NCBI RefSeq assembly: GCF_003063265.1
Contig: NZ_NERU01000013.1
Span: 1 to 64,000 of the forward strand
Direction: 5' to 3'
Source of the DNA: Limnohabitans sp. WS1
GTDB lineage: Bacteria; Pseudomonadota; Gammaproteobacteria; Burkholderiales; Burkholderiaceae_C
Length of the DNA: 64,000 nt
Shown here: positions 54,643 to 61,338 of the stretch, one piece after another
Layout of the letters: each line of letters starts with the position of its first letter
How positions within the stretch are numbered: position 1 is the stretch's first letter
The notes under the pieces: model-generated
Databases searched by the model: none
The model's input: the letters and a program-made list of their open reading frames with translations, nothing else
What the model was told of the DNA's origin: nothing
Position numbers and translations under genes: made by a program

Positions 54643-55470
54643 TTAGCTTTTGTTCCTTTCCCTTAAACTCATATCCTGTAATTTATAAGCAAATCTAATC
54701 ACATCAAAGGAATCTGACTCAAATTCAGACATATCAGGAAATCGGCCTCTACTTGCATTTTTTGATAACGCTAAAAATTCTCTCCTACACCTATTAATTC
54801 TAGCCTTGAAAACTTCCAAGCGTTCTTGATCCATTAAACCCTTATTCATCAAATCATCTTTAGCCTTCGGATCTAGTGTCCACCCAAGATTATCAATTTC
54901 GCGCTGAAGGAATTTAATCATATTACCTTTAACCGTTGGTGCTATAGATTTCAACAAATCACCCTCATCAGAATACTCTTTTGATGTAATTACAGCTTGC
55001 CTTACTTGTTCATAGCCATGTGCAACACGACCATTAACCGTGTGAAGTTTATATTTTGGTGGCTCAAATTTTATAAACTGGTTATTTTCATAATATTTTT
55101 CAAGATAATCCATTACCAACTTCTGAGTATCTTGCAAATGCAAATGCAAGGGTATTTCTAAAGTTATGCAGCCCTCTCTAGCTACAACATTAGAAAACAC
55201 ATCAATGCTTTTAATTAATGGAATAAACAGATGTCTGCGTGGCTCAAACCACTGCTTCCAAGCCTCTCCATTTATATCGACATTAACAGTTTCATTTAAA
55301 GTTCCAAAATCATTATAGAGTTCATCAAGTTGTTCATAGCGTGCTTGATCCCAATTAGGTATATCAATATCATCAAGCCCATCAGATAGCTGACAGTGCT
55401 TTTCATAATCAAAATTCCGATACAAGCACTGATACCAAAGCAGCACCCATTCTTCAGTCATCCTAGTCAT
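54643..55470 (-). CDS. unknown protein of an integrative-element family
   Basis: A 275-residue protein. The start, MTEEWVLLWYQCLYRNFDYE, then a conserved-looking YNDFGTLN and WKQWFEPRRHLF, resembles a recurrent pattern of unnamed proteins on enterobacterial and betaproteobacterial islands (tryptophan/aromatic head, DFG, WW...LF). The C-terminal part is helical with an Arg-rich segment. The gene is clearly AT-rich compared with the host. It is first in the three-gene minus-strand operon. Starts at 55470 and 55461 are both possible. Confidence 0.6.
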   Translation of the reverse strand: MTRMTEEWVLLWYQCLYRNFDYEKHCQLSDGLDDIDIPNWDQARYEQLDELYNDFGTLNETVNVDINGEAWKQWFEPRRHLFIPLIKSIDVFSNVVAREGCITLEIPLHLHLQDTQKLVMDYLEKYYENNQFIKFEPPKYKLHTVNGRVAHGYEQVRQAVITSKEYSDEGDLLKSIAPTVKGNMIKFLQREIDNLGWTLDPKAKDDLMNKGLMDQERLEVFKARINRCRREFLALSKNASRGRFPDMSEFESDSFDVIRFAYKLQDMSLRERNKS

Positions 55471-55529
55471 TCTTGCTCTCTTTCAGTCGATGCTTTCTTT
55501 AAGAAAGGACACAGCATAACCCGGTAAAT

Positions 55530-55606
55530 CCAGCCCTACAGCCAAGCCGAAAATTCATCTGTGCTTGAGGCTATCCGGTCCCAATCAACCCCGGCTGTAG
55601 GGCTGG
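55530..55606. repeat. long inverted repeat CCAGCCCTACAGCC
   Basis: CCAGCCCTACAGCC (55530-55543) and its exact inverse (55593-55606) enclose 49 bp. The core matches the AGCCCTAC/GTAGGGCT pairs at 51.9 kb and 58.2 kb. It lies in the 230-bp divergent gap between the unknown operon and the small plus-strand pair. Confidence 0.8.
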
Positions 55607-55700
55607 TTTTCGGTATCCCGCCACTGTGACGGGCTATCGGTTGCCCATACCGCCACTCTGAAAACACACTGTGTCCAAACGCAACAGAAAGGACACCGCA

Positions 55701-55991
55701 ATGGACACAAGCAGACAGACCGACCGATTAGCCATCGAAGCTAAATCAATACGGACCTCGGCATATGAACGCCTGCAAGCTGCAATCAATCACTTGCAAC
55801 GCTCAATGTATGAAATGGAGTGCTATCAAGAAAAGCTGGAAGAAGCAGCAAGTGACCGTGAGCGCTCACAAGTCTTGAATTGGGCAATCAACCACTTGAT
55901 CTGCAACATCCAGCCGAACTTGCGCATTGATCTGCTGGCCACAAGCCAAGCTGAGTTGGCCGTTATGGCTGCACAGGGAGCAACAGAATGA
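55701..55991 (+). CDS. small helical protein upstream of DUF6876
   Basis: A 96-residue, almost fully helical protein (AYERLQAAINHLQRSMYEME, YQEKLEEAASDRERSQ). No family is recognised. The ATG at 55701 is supported by AAAGGA; the frame extends 10 codons further to a GTG. Its stop overlaps the next start (ATGA), so the two are coupled. Confidence 0.6.
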   Translation: MDTSRQTDRLAIEAKSIRTSAYERLQAAINHLQRSMYEMECYQEKLEEAASDRERSQVLNWAINHLICNIQPNLRIDLLATSQAELAVMAAQGATE

Positions 55992-56344
55992 AGGATTTTG
56001 ACCCTGCAGCACTGGCTCAATTTACGGGCACTGAACGCTACTACCGCATTGCACCCAAGTTCTTGATAACGGATGGCGTGAAATACCTGGCTGACACTGC
56101 TGGCTGCTACTGGCTGTTGGATGCTGCTGTGAGTCACCTTGTTCAGCTGGGCACGGCAGATTGGTTTGTGCTGGTCAGGCTTGTGGTCAACGGTTCAGCA
56201 GCTGTGCTGACACTTGAGGATGGGAATGGCCGAGTGCACCGCAAGCAGACCATTCCATACACAGACTTCCCCGCACCCCAACAGGTCTTATATGCCTGCT
56301 GGGATGGTCAGCATTGGGTGTTGATGCTGACTGGGGAGTATTGA
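55988..56344 (+). CDS. DUF6876 family protein
   Basis: A 118-residue protein. YRIAPKFLITDGVKYLADTA near residue 19, then GCYWLLDAAVSHL, a central beta stretch with AVLTLEDGNGRVHRKQTIPYTDFP and the ending VLMLTGEY match the DUF6876 family of mobile-element proteins, function unknown. Coupled to the helical protein upstream by ATGA. It converges on the lipoprotein gene with 5 bp between the stops. Confidence 0.78.
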   Translation: MKDFDPAALAQFTGTERYYRIAPKFLITDGVKYLADTAGCYWLLDAAVSHLVQLGTADWFVLVRLVVNGSAAVLTLEDGNGRVHRKQTIPYTDFPAPQQVLYACWDGQHWVLMLTGEY

Positions 56345-56349
56345 TCTTT

Positions 56350-57723
56350 TTAATTTATGGACTCTAACTTCATAAAGCCCCCTGCGAGTAACCCGGGTGC
56401 TCCACCATCCGAAATTGAAAAATACAGTTGATTCTCAGTAAGTGATTTACCAAGAAGCATTAGAGGGGTTTTTGCAGCTCTTGCAACTGAATCATATCCA
56501 GTTGGCGTCAATCTTATAAGTCCAGAAAAACCAACTACATCAGCCACCGCTCCATTCGAAACAGTCGGATTTAATATATCCCTCACATTTAGAGTAAATC
56601 CTTGCTGCTTTAATGAACATATAGTTCCAGTTATTGAATAATTTCCACTGCTATCAATTGAAATCACAATTGAGTTTGTGTTCAGCCCGCATGATTGCTT
56701 TGCTGTAATCACTTTACCTCTTAGTGATGAGGCGGTGAATGTATTGCTCAACGCATATCTATATTGCATTAAATCCTTTTTTTCACACAAACCTAAACCT
56801 GAAGTGTTTTGAGAAACTTTTTGAACATAATTGTTTCCACCATTAGTATATGAAACAAAATCAGCTCTAGTTGGACATGACACAGATTGCTGTGTGTTTT
56901 GAAATGTGTCGGTAATTTGAAATCCATCAATAATTGCCTGCGATCCAGTTATAGACATGGGCGTGCTATTTTTAAAACTCACAAAACCATCATCTCCTGA
57001 TAAACTATCAAAGTTTAATGGATCTTTTTGAACAAAAAAACCAGATAGTATTTCTCCAGCATTTGGACCTGTTAATGTTTTTACATAGTTAAAATAAGCT
57101 TTGTTATAAGTAGCAGACAAAGGATTGTCAGGTGGAGAAGTCACCATTGATGCACTGATATCCACATGTGAGTTGGCCTCAACTACAGATACAGAACTAT
57201 TTTTCTTATATTGAATTGTATTATTATTTGCTATAGCTACTCTGGCCGAATCCAAAATAGATAATTCATACTTATTAAAATCAAGAAATTCAGCTAATGC
57301 TTGTTTAGTAGCATCTGGAACCAGCCTTATCGCTGAAACATCCATATAAGCTGCAGAATTTTCCGCACCATCCAATGACAAAAGAATCTGAACAATTGAT
57401 CCATAATTTGGCAATGTTGGCACAAATACTTGGCTACCAGTAACTGGTTTAAAAGTCGCTAAACTTAATCCACTTGAACCACCAAGATAAAGGCTAACAC
57501 TATCGCCTTCTTTGTAGCTTATCGTGCCAGCTGTATCAGTAGTTCCTGTTAAACCACTTGGAGTTGATATGTAAGTTAATCCTTTGACTGGGGCATCAAT
57601 AAATGCTGTCGAGAGTGTATTTCCTCCGCCATTACTTCCAGTTGTTGTGCCACCACCACCGCCGCAAGCAACCAGCAAAGTTGTGCTGAGCGCCAAAGCA
57701 CTAAATTTAAGCAAATTCTTCAT
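56350..57723 (-). CDS. AT-rich surface lipoprotein of unknown function
   Basis: A 457-residue lipoprotein. The signal peptide ends in the lipobox LLVAC, followed by a Gly/Thr-rich tether (GGGGGTTTGSNGGG). Near residue 40, FIDAPVKGLTYISTPSG and then GTISYKEGDSVSLYLGG resemble an Ig-like repeat found in bacterial surface lipoproteins with repeated DAPVAGLTY motifs. The rest is beta-rich without known domain. The gene is markedly AT-rich, a sign of foreign origin. Cargo of the element. Confidence 0.75.
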   Translation of the reverse strand: MKNLLKFSALALSTTLLVACGGGGGTTTGSNGGGNTLSTAFIDAPVKGLTYISTPSGLTGTTDTAGTISYKEGDSVSLYLGGSSGLSLATFKPVTGSQVFVPTLPNYGSIVQILLSLDGAENSAAYMDVSAIRLVPDATKQALAEFLDFNKYELSILDSARVAIANNNTIQYKKNSSVSVVEANSHVDISASMVTSPPDNPLSATYNKAYFNYVKTLTGPNAGEILSGFFVQKDPLNFDSLSGDDGFVSFKNSTPMSITGSQAIIDGFQITDTFQNTQQSVSCPTRADFVSYTNGGNNYVQKVSQNTSGLGLCEKKDLMQYRYALSNTFTASSLRGKVITAKQSCGLNTNSIVISIDSSGNYSITGTICSLKQQGFTLNVRDILNPTVSNGAVADVVGFSGLIRLTPTGYDSVARAAKTPLMLLGKSLTENQLYFSISDGGAPGLLAGGFMKLESIN

Positions 57724-57875
57724 AAGTGTCTTTTCCGTGTTTTTGATATCTTTTTGATAATAATCTCAAAAATACAATTTTTCAAGGGCTCAATTGTTGC
57801 TTTTAAGCCGTGGCCTGTCAAGCCGTGGCTCTTAAAGCATCTTTTGGCAACACTCGTCAGCTTTTACGGCTGGCT

Positions 57876-58109
57876 ATGAAAAACAAGACGATTGATCAAG
57901 TCAGGGCTGATTTAGCCCGTAACCTCAAGAGCATCCGCTTGAGTAAAGGCTTGGCACAAGAGCGTCTGGCACTGGAAGCTGATGTTGATCGCACCGTAGT
58001 CAGCAAAATAGAACGGGCTGTGACGAACCCCTCACTTGATGTGCTGCTGCGTCTTGCCAACATGCTGGATGTGCAGTTGATCGATCTACTGGCTTCCAAC
58101 GCCGACTGA
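57876..58109 (+). CDS. XRE-family helix-turn-helix regulator
   Basis: A 77-residue DNA-binding protein, one helix-turn-helix domain of Cro/CI type. ARNLKSIRLSKGLAQERLAL, then DVDRTVVSKIERAVTNPSLD and LLRLANMLDV give the five helices. It probably represses element genes. The ATG at 57876 has a weak ribosome site; a GTG at 57810 is an alternative. Palindromic operator candidates lie downstream at 58166-58411, next to the integrase. Confidence 0.88.
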   Translation: MKNKTIDQVRADLARNLKSIRLSKGLAQERLALEADVDRTVVSKIERAVTNPSLDVLLRLANMLDVQLIDLLASNAD

Positions 58110-58119
58110 AAAATTGCCT

Positions 58120-58411
58120 GTAGCTTGTAGGGCTTACTTTCCTTAAGAAAGGATCAGCGGAGCTCAAAGCGTCAATAAAATTTACGCTTGAGGTCACGCT
58201 GTTCAGGGCACAGGACTGTGGCACTCAAATCAGCCCTACAGCGCGAGATCGCACCACTCAGCTGGCACAGGGTGCTGGCGGACCTGAAGGCAGCTTGTAG
58301 GGCTTGCTGCAAACTCTCATTTTGAGATTTGCTACCCCTCCCGTCCTTTCTTAAAGCAAGGACCTCAAGCGTCAAGAAAATCGACACATGACTTGACGTT
58401 TTAAACGTCAA
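58120..58411. repeat. repeat-rich region between xre and integrase genes
   Basis: Half unit GTAGGGCT at 58127. A 25-bp site AAAGCGT, 11 bases, ACGCTTG at 58166-58190. Copy B of the AGCCCTAC/GTAGGGCT pair at 58231-58304. The perfect palindrome TTGACGTTTTAAACGTCAA at 58393-58411, 25 bp from the integrase stop. No gene is seen in 58110-58435. A dense set like this could hold integrase-binding sites or an origin. Confidence 0.75.
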
Positions 58412-58435
58412 TCACAAGCTGCACTCCCCAATCCT

Positions 58436-59731
58436 TCAAGAGCGCTTGCCCTGCAGCAAGTCAATGTTCATCTCTGCCGTCAAGTTGCTGGCGTAGAACC
58501 GTTCAATCATCTCCACTGAAGTGCGTGCATTGCGTGCCAGTGTCAGCAGATCAATCTTCCCACCATACAAGAGCCTGAATGTCATGGCCGTGTGCCGCAG
58601 GCTGTAGATGGTTCGCGTTTGTCCGTTGGCCGCATTGGCCTCAATGCCAGCCAGACTCTGCAGATACATGAACTGCCAGCCGTAAGCCACCAACAACCAT
58701 TTCCTGTCCTGCAAGTCGGGCAAGAACACATAGTCATCGGGCCTGCCATAGCCATCTGCCTTTTGTTTGGCCAGCAGCCGCTCATAAACAAACACAGCGG
58801 GTTGCAGGGTCACGATGGGTTTATCGTGCTTCTTGGTTTCGGGCAGGTTCAGTCTCAAGTAGATGTGCTTGCCCCTAACGATGGTGACATGCTTGTGTTT
58901 GAGGAACTTGATGTCACCGGGACGCATGAAGCCATTGACCATGAAACGGATGAGCCAATGTAAGTCCGCGTTGATCACGCCATGCCGTTCAAGAATCTCA
59001 CTGCTGCTGCGATATTTTTTGGAGAACGCTTGGGGCACGGGTTGGCCAATGCGCTGCCGAGCCAAACGCACAAGGTCACGGTATTCGGTCACTGTAAAAC
59101 TGCCACGCGGTTTGTCTGCGACTTTGATGACCGGGAACTTGGGAAGGTTCTGGATGATGTTGTTGCCATGTGCGTGCGCAAACACCTTGCGAATGGCCAC
59201 CATGTGTTGATGAACGGTTGTGGCAGTCAAGTCCCTGTTGCTCATCATCTCCATAAAGGCTGACAACTCCTTGTAGCCAATTTGGTCCATGCTCATGTCG
59301 CCAAAAAAAGGCAGGATGCTGTTGTGCATGCGTTGCAAAAAGATGGGGATGTTGGCTGCTGCAAACTCACCTCGCTTGACCCTTGCTTGCAAGCCTTGGA
59401 CAACGGCTGGCAGGAGGTCGGCAAACTTGGGGCTCCGATCACTGCGTGCCTCGATCTTGTCGGCATACAGCTCAGCAGTCTTGATGTGGAAGAACTGCTT
59501 GGCCTGACTAATGGCCGCTTGCTTGTTGGTGGTCTTGAGGCTTTGTGTGTAGGTCTTGCCTTTGAGGTAACAACGCACTTGCCAATACCTGCTGGCCATG
59601 GTCAGGAAAATGCGCAACTTTGTGGGGTAGTTGGCAATGGGCGTGACTGAGGCAAGGATGGGCAGTGTGCGGTGCCGTGGCGGGAGATAGTTTGTGTCGT
59701 TTGCTGCCTGTTGTTTTTCCAAATCCTGCAT
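58436..59731 (-). CDS. site-specific tyrosine integrase
   Basis: A 431-residue phage-type integrase. It has an N-terminal arm and core-binding region, then a catalytic domain with Arg near 270 (GFMRPGDI), His-x-x-Arg near 376-380 in YSLRHTAMTF, and the nucleophile Tyr near 413 in ERFYASNL. The second His position is occupied in LARNARTS, a variant form. It is the best candidate for integration at the mltB 3' end, 420 bp from the right att core. The start is ATG 59731; a GTG lies two codons upstream. Confidence 0.92.
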   Translation of the reverse strand: MQDLEKQQAANDTNYLPPRHRTLPILASVTPIANYPTKLRIFLTMASRYWQVRCYLKGKTYTQSLKTTNKQAAISQAKQFFHIKTAELYADKIEARSDRSPKFADLLPAVVQGLQARVKRGEFAAANIPIFLQRMHNSILPFFGDMSMDQIGYKELSAFMEMMSNRDLTATTVHQHMVAIRKVFAHAHGNNIIQNLPKFPVIKVADKPRGSFTVTEYRDLVRLARQRIGQPVPQAFSKKYRSSSEILERHGVINADLHWLIRFMVNGFMRPGDIKFLKHKHVTIVRGKHIYLRLNLPETKKHDKPIVTLQPAVFVYERLLAKQKADGYGRPDDYVFLPDLQDRKWLLVAYGWQFMYLQSLAGIEANAANGQTRTIYSLRHTAMTFRLLYGGKIDLLTLARNARTSVEMIERFYASNLTAEMNIDLLQGKRS

Positions 59732-59780
59732 AGCCACAAGCGTAGTTTCTGACCAGCGGTCAGGGCAACCAGAATTTGAA

Positions 59781-59956
59781 ATTTGTAGCTAACCTGGCGG
59801 TGTAGCTTGGGGCACGCTCGCAATCAGGCTCTAAAACGGTCCAGCACACTGCCGTGAATCAGCCACTGCGCAGCGTCAAAAGTCTTTACGCTTGTGCCAC
59901 CGCCCATGCCATTCGCCGACCACGAAAAGTAGCACACCGAAAGGTTAGCTACAAAT
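59781..59956. promoter_or_regulatory. 15-bp inverted repeat around the integrase leader, with a 25-bp site inside
   Basis: ATTTGTAGCTAACCT (59781-59795) and its exact inverse AGGTTAGCTACAAAT (59942-59956) enclose 146 bp that hold another GCAGCGT, 11 bases, ACGCTTG site (59870-59894). It lies between the integrase start and the right att core. Integrase arm sites or a recombination-directionality region are the likely roles. No gene is seen in 59738-60148. Confidence 0.7.
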
Positions 59957-60148
59957 GCGCAAAAACAATGGCAGTCGAATGGCACAGGGACTGGAACACC
60001 TGAACTGCGTGCAGTGGAACGCCCAGCACAGCACAATGGACAAGCCGAAACAGGCTTAAACTACTCTGAACGAAGTTACTAAGGACGGTGTCTGGCACCC
60101 TTCGGCACGTTAGAGACTCCGTAATTTTTAATACTTTGATACGCTTAA

Positions 60149-60180
60149 AACTGGAGCAGCTACTACGCCATGGCGGTGAT
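60149..60180 (+). repeat. right attachment repeat (att core)
   Basis: Identical over 32 bp to 46222-46253 in mltB. To the right the homology to mltB continues with scattered changes; to the left it stops. Confidence 0.88.
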
Positions 60181-60226
60181 CGAACTGGCCGATGCGGTGG
60201 CGCGGGAAGTGGGCAACACAAAATGA
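60149..60226 (+). pseudogene. mltB 3'-end fragment, last 25 codons
   Basis: The fragment encodes the same 25-residue tail as mltB with a diverged end (IELADAVAREVGNTK versus IELAEAVAREVQSKP) and an in-frame stop. It is the stranded 3' end of mltB left on the right side of the element. Confidence 0.88.
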
Positions 60227-60242
60227 GAAAGTTGGTGAGCTT

Positions 60243-60890
60243 GTGTTGATTGCTTATCCATACCTTCTGATTGCATTCGCATTTTGCGTTCTGCTCGGCT
60301 TTGGACTTGGTCGTTACCGTGACGCCTCATTTCAAAATCGAGGTGAAGCCTTGATATCCAAGACAATCCAAGCCAACTTTGCCCCACCTAATTTTCACCT
60401 TCTCAATCACATCACACTTCAACTCCAAGATGGGACAACCCAAGTCGATCACATTCTTGTATCCAAATTTGGCGTTTTCGTCATAGAGACAAAAGACTAT
60501 AAAGGTTGGATATTCGCCAATTCAAAACAAGCAACTTGGACACAGGTGGTGTTTGGTCGAAAGTTCAGATTTCAAAATCCAATTTTCCAAAACATGCGGC
60601 ATGTGCAAGCGGTCGAAAAACTGCTCGACTTCTTGCCATCAAGCGCCATCAAATCATTGGTTGTGTTTGTGGGCAAAGCCGAATTCAAGACAGAAAAGCC
60701 TCCAGGTGTCTACGCTATTTCTGAACTCATCAATTACCAGCAAGGCCACACTGAAGAAGTCCTGTCTCTCAACCGCGTTCAGTTCTGTGTGGGTCGACTT
60801 GAAACCACTCGACTTGCCATTACACGTCAAACAGATCTGGCGCATTTACAGAGTTTGGAGCGCAGGCTTGGTCGCAAAAAATTAAATTGA
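60243..60890 (+). CDS. NERD-domain membrane protein
   Basis: A 215-residue protein. A hydrophobic N-terminal helix (LIAYPYLLIAFAFCVLLGFG) anchors a NERD nuclease-related domain. It shows the pattern GEALISKTI, then LLNHITLQLQDGTTQVDHILVSKFGVFVIETKDYKGWI (read in pieces; Asp, Glu and Lys in the nuclease-like positions), followed by WTQ. A role in DNA processing is likely but unproven. The exact start is unclear: GTG 60243 or TTG 60246. The frame continues upstream over the mltB fragment. It lies just outside the right att core. Confidence 0.8.
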   Translation: MLIAYPYLLIAFAFCVLLGFGLGRYRDASFQNRGEALISKTIQANFAPPNFHLLNHITLQLQDGTTQVDHILVSKFGVFVIETKDYKGWIFANSKQATWTQVVFGRKFRFQNPIFQNMRHVQAVEKLLDFLPSSAIKSLVVFVGKAEFKTEKPPGVYAISELINYQQGHTEEVLSLNRVQFCVGRLETTRLAITRQTDLAHLQSLERRLGRKKLN

Positions 60891-61004
60891 TTCATAAAAA
60901 AGTCGAATTTAATGAACAAGCATCATCGAATACTGCATATTCCGAAAGCAACTGCAAATTTTTCAAGCTAAGGCGGTGACAAATCAAACCCCAAAGCTCG
61001 AAGC

Positions 61005-61226
61005 ATGACCCCCCCTGAACCCCAAAAAACTGCTGTTGACCAAATGGACAGCAGTCACCCCTTGGCTAGGCAAATGCACTTCTTGATCAGTCGGGTCATC
61101 AAACCCGCGCTGCCAACGTACCCAATTGAGTTGGTGGAACTCGAAGCGGTGTTTTCAAAGGCCACACAGACCATCCCTTGGCGTGAATTGCAAGACGACA
61201 GCGTTTGGCGGCAAGGCTGGGTTTGA
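61005..61226 (+). CDS. TIGR02450 family Trp-rich protein, copy 2, altered N-terminus
   Basis: A 73-residue homologue of the gene at 46296. From residue 23 on (MHFLISRVIKP to WRELQDDSVWRQGWV) it matches well. Residues 4-20 differ because the DNA has one extra C near the start and one base missing about 50 bp later, so the AAAAAACTGCTGTTGACC block is read in another frame. The conserved KWTAV is lost. It may be non-functional, or the changes may be sequencing errors in a C run. The 110 bp upstream (60891-61004) hold no gene. Confidence 0.7.
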   Translation: MTPPEPQKTAVDQMDSSHPLARQMHFLISRVIKPALPTYPIELVELEAVFSKATQTIPWRELQDDSVWRQGWV

Positions 61227-61230
61227 GTGG

Positions 61231-61288
61231 GTTGGAATGATCGGCAGTTGCCGCTTTCCAACACGGGCGTCAAAAAAATTTACGCTTG
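61231..61288 (+). other. cruciform and 25-bp inverted-repeat site after TIGR02450 copy 2
   Basis: The same GTTGGAA/TTCCAAC cruciform as at 46522 (61231-61262), then GGGCGT, 11 bases, ACGCTTG (61264-61288). The arrangement copies the left border. Confidence 0.8.
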
Positions 61289-61338
61289 AAGTCGCGTCCG
61301 CATTGCAGCAAGGGCTGATCTCGATGGCTCCTGAGCCT

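Larger units (their letters stand above)
46222..60180. mobile_element. 13.9-kb integrative element in the 3' end of mltB
   Basis: Bounded by a perfect 32-bp direct repeat (46222-46253 and 60149-60180) that corresponds to codons in the mltB 3' end. Beyond the repeat, homology continues only on the right side of each copy, as expected when one copy is native and the other is a replacement end brought by the element. Inside are a full tyrosine integrase near the right border, a second short recombinase, a helicase-like gene and mostly unknown genes, many AT-richer than the flanking chromosome. No relaxase, type IV secretion, capsid or terminase gene is seen. It is best described as an integrative element or satellite of unrecognised class. 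Confidence 0.85.

Noticed and set aside
46222..60180. tRNA-type attachment site or complete prophage
   Set aside because: The repeat matches mltB coding sequence, no tRNA is seen at either end, and no capsid, portal, tail, terminase or lysis gene was found.
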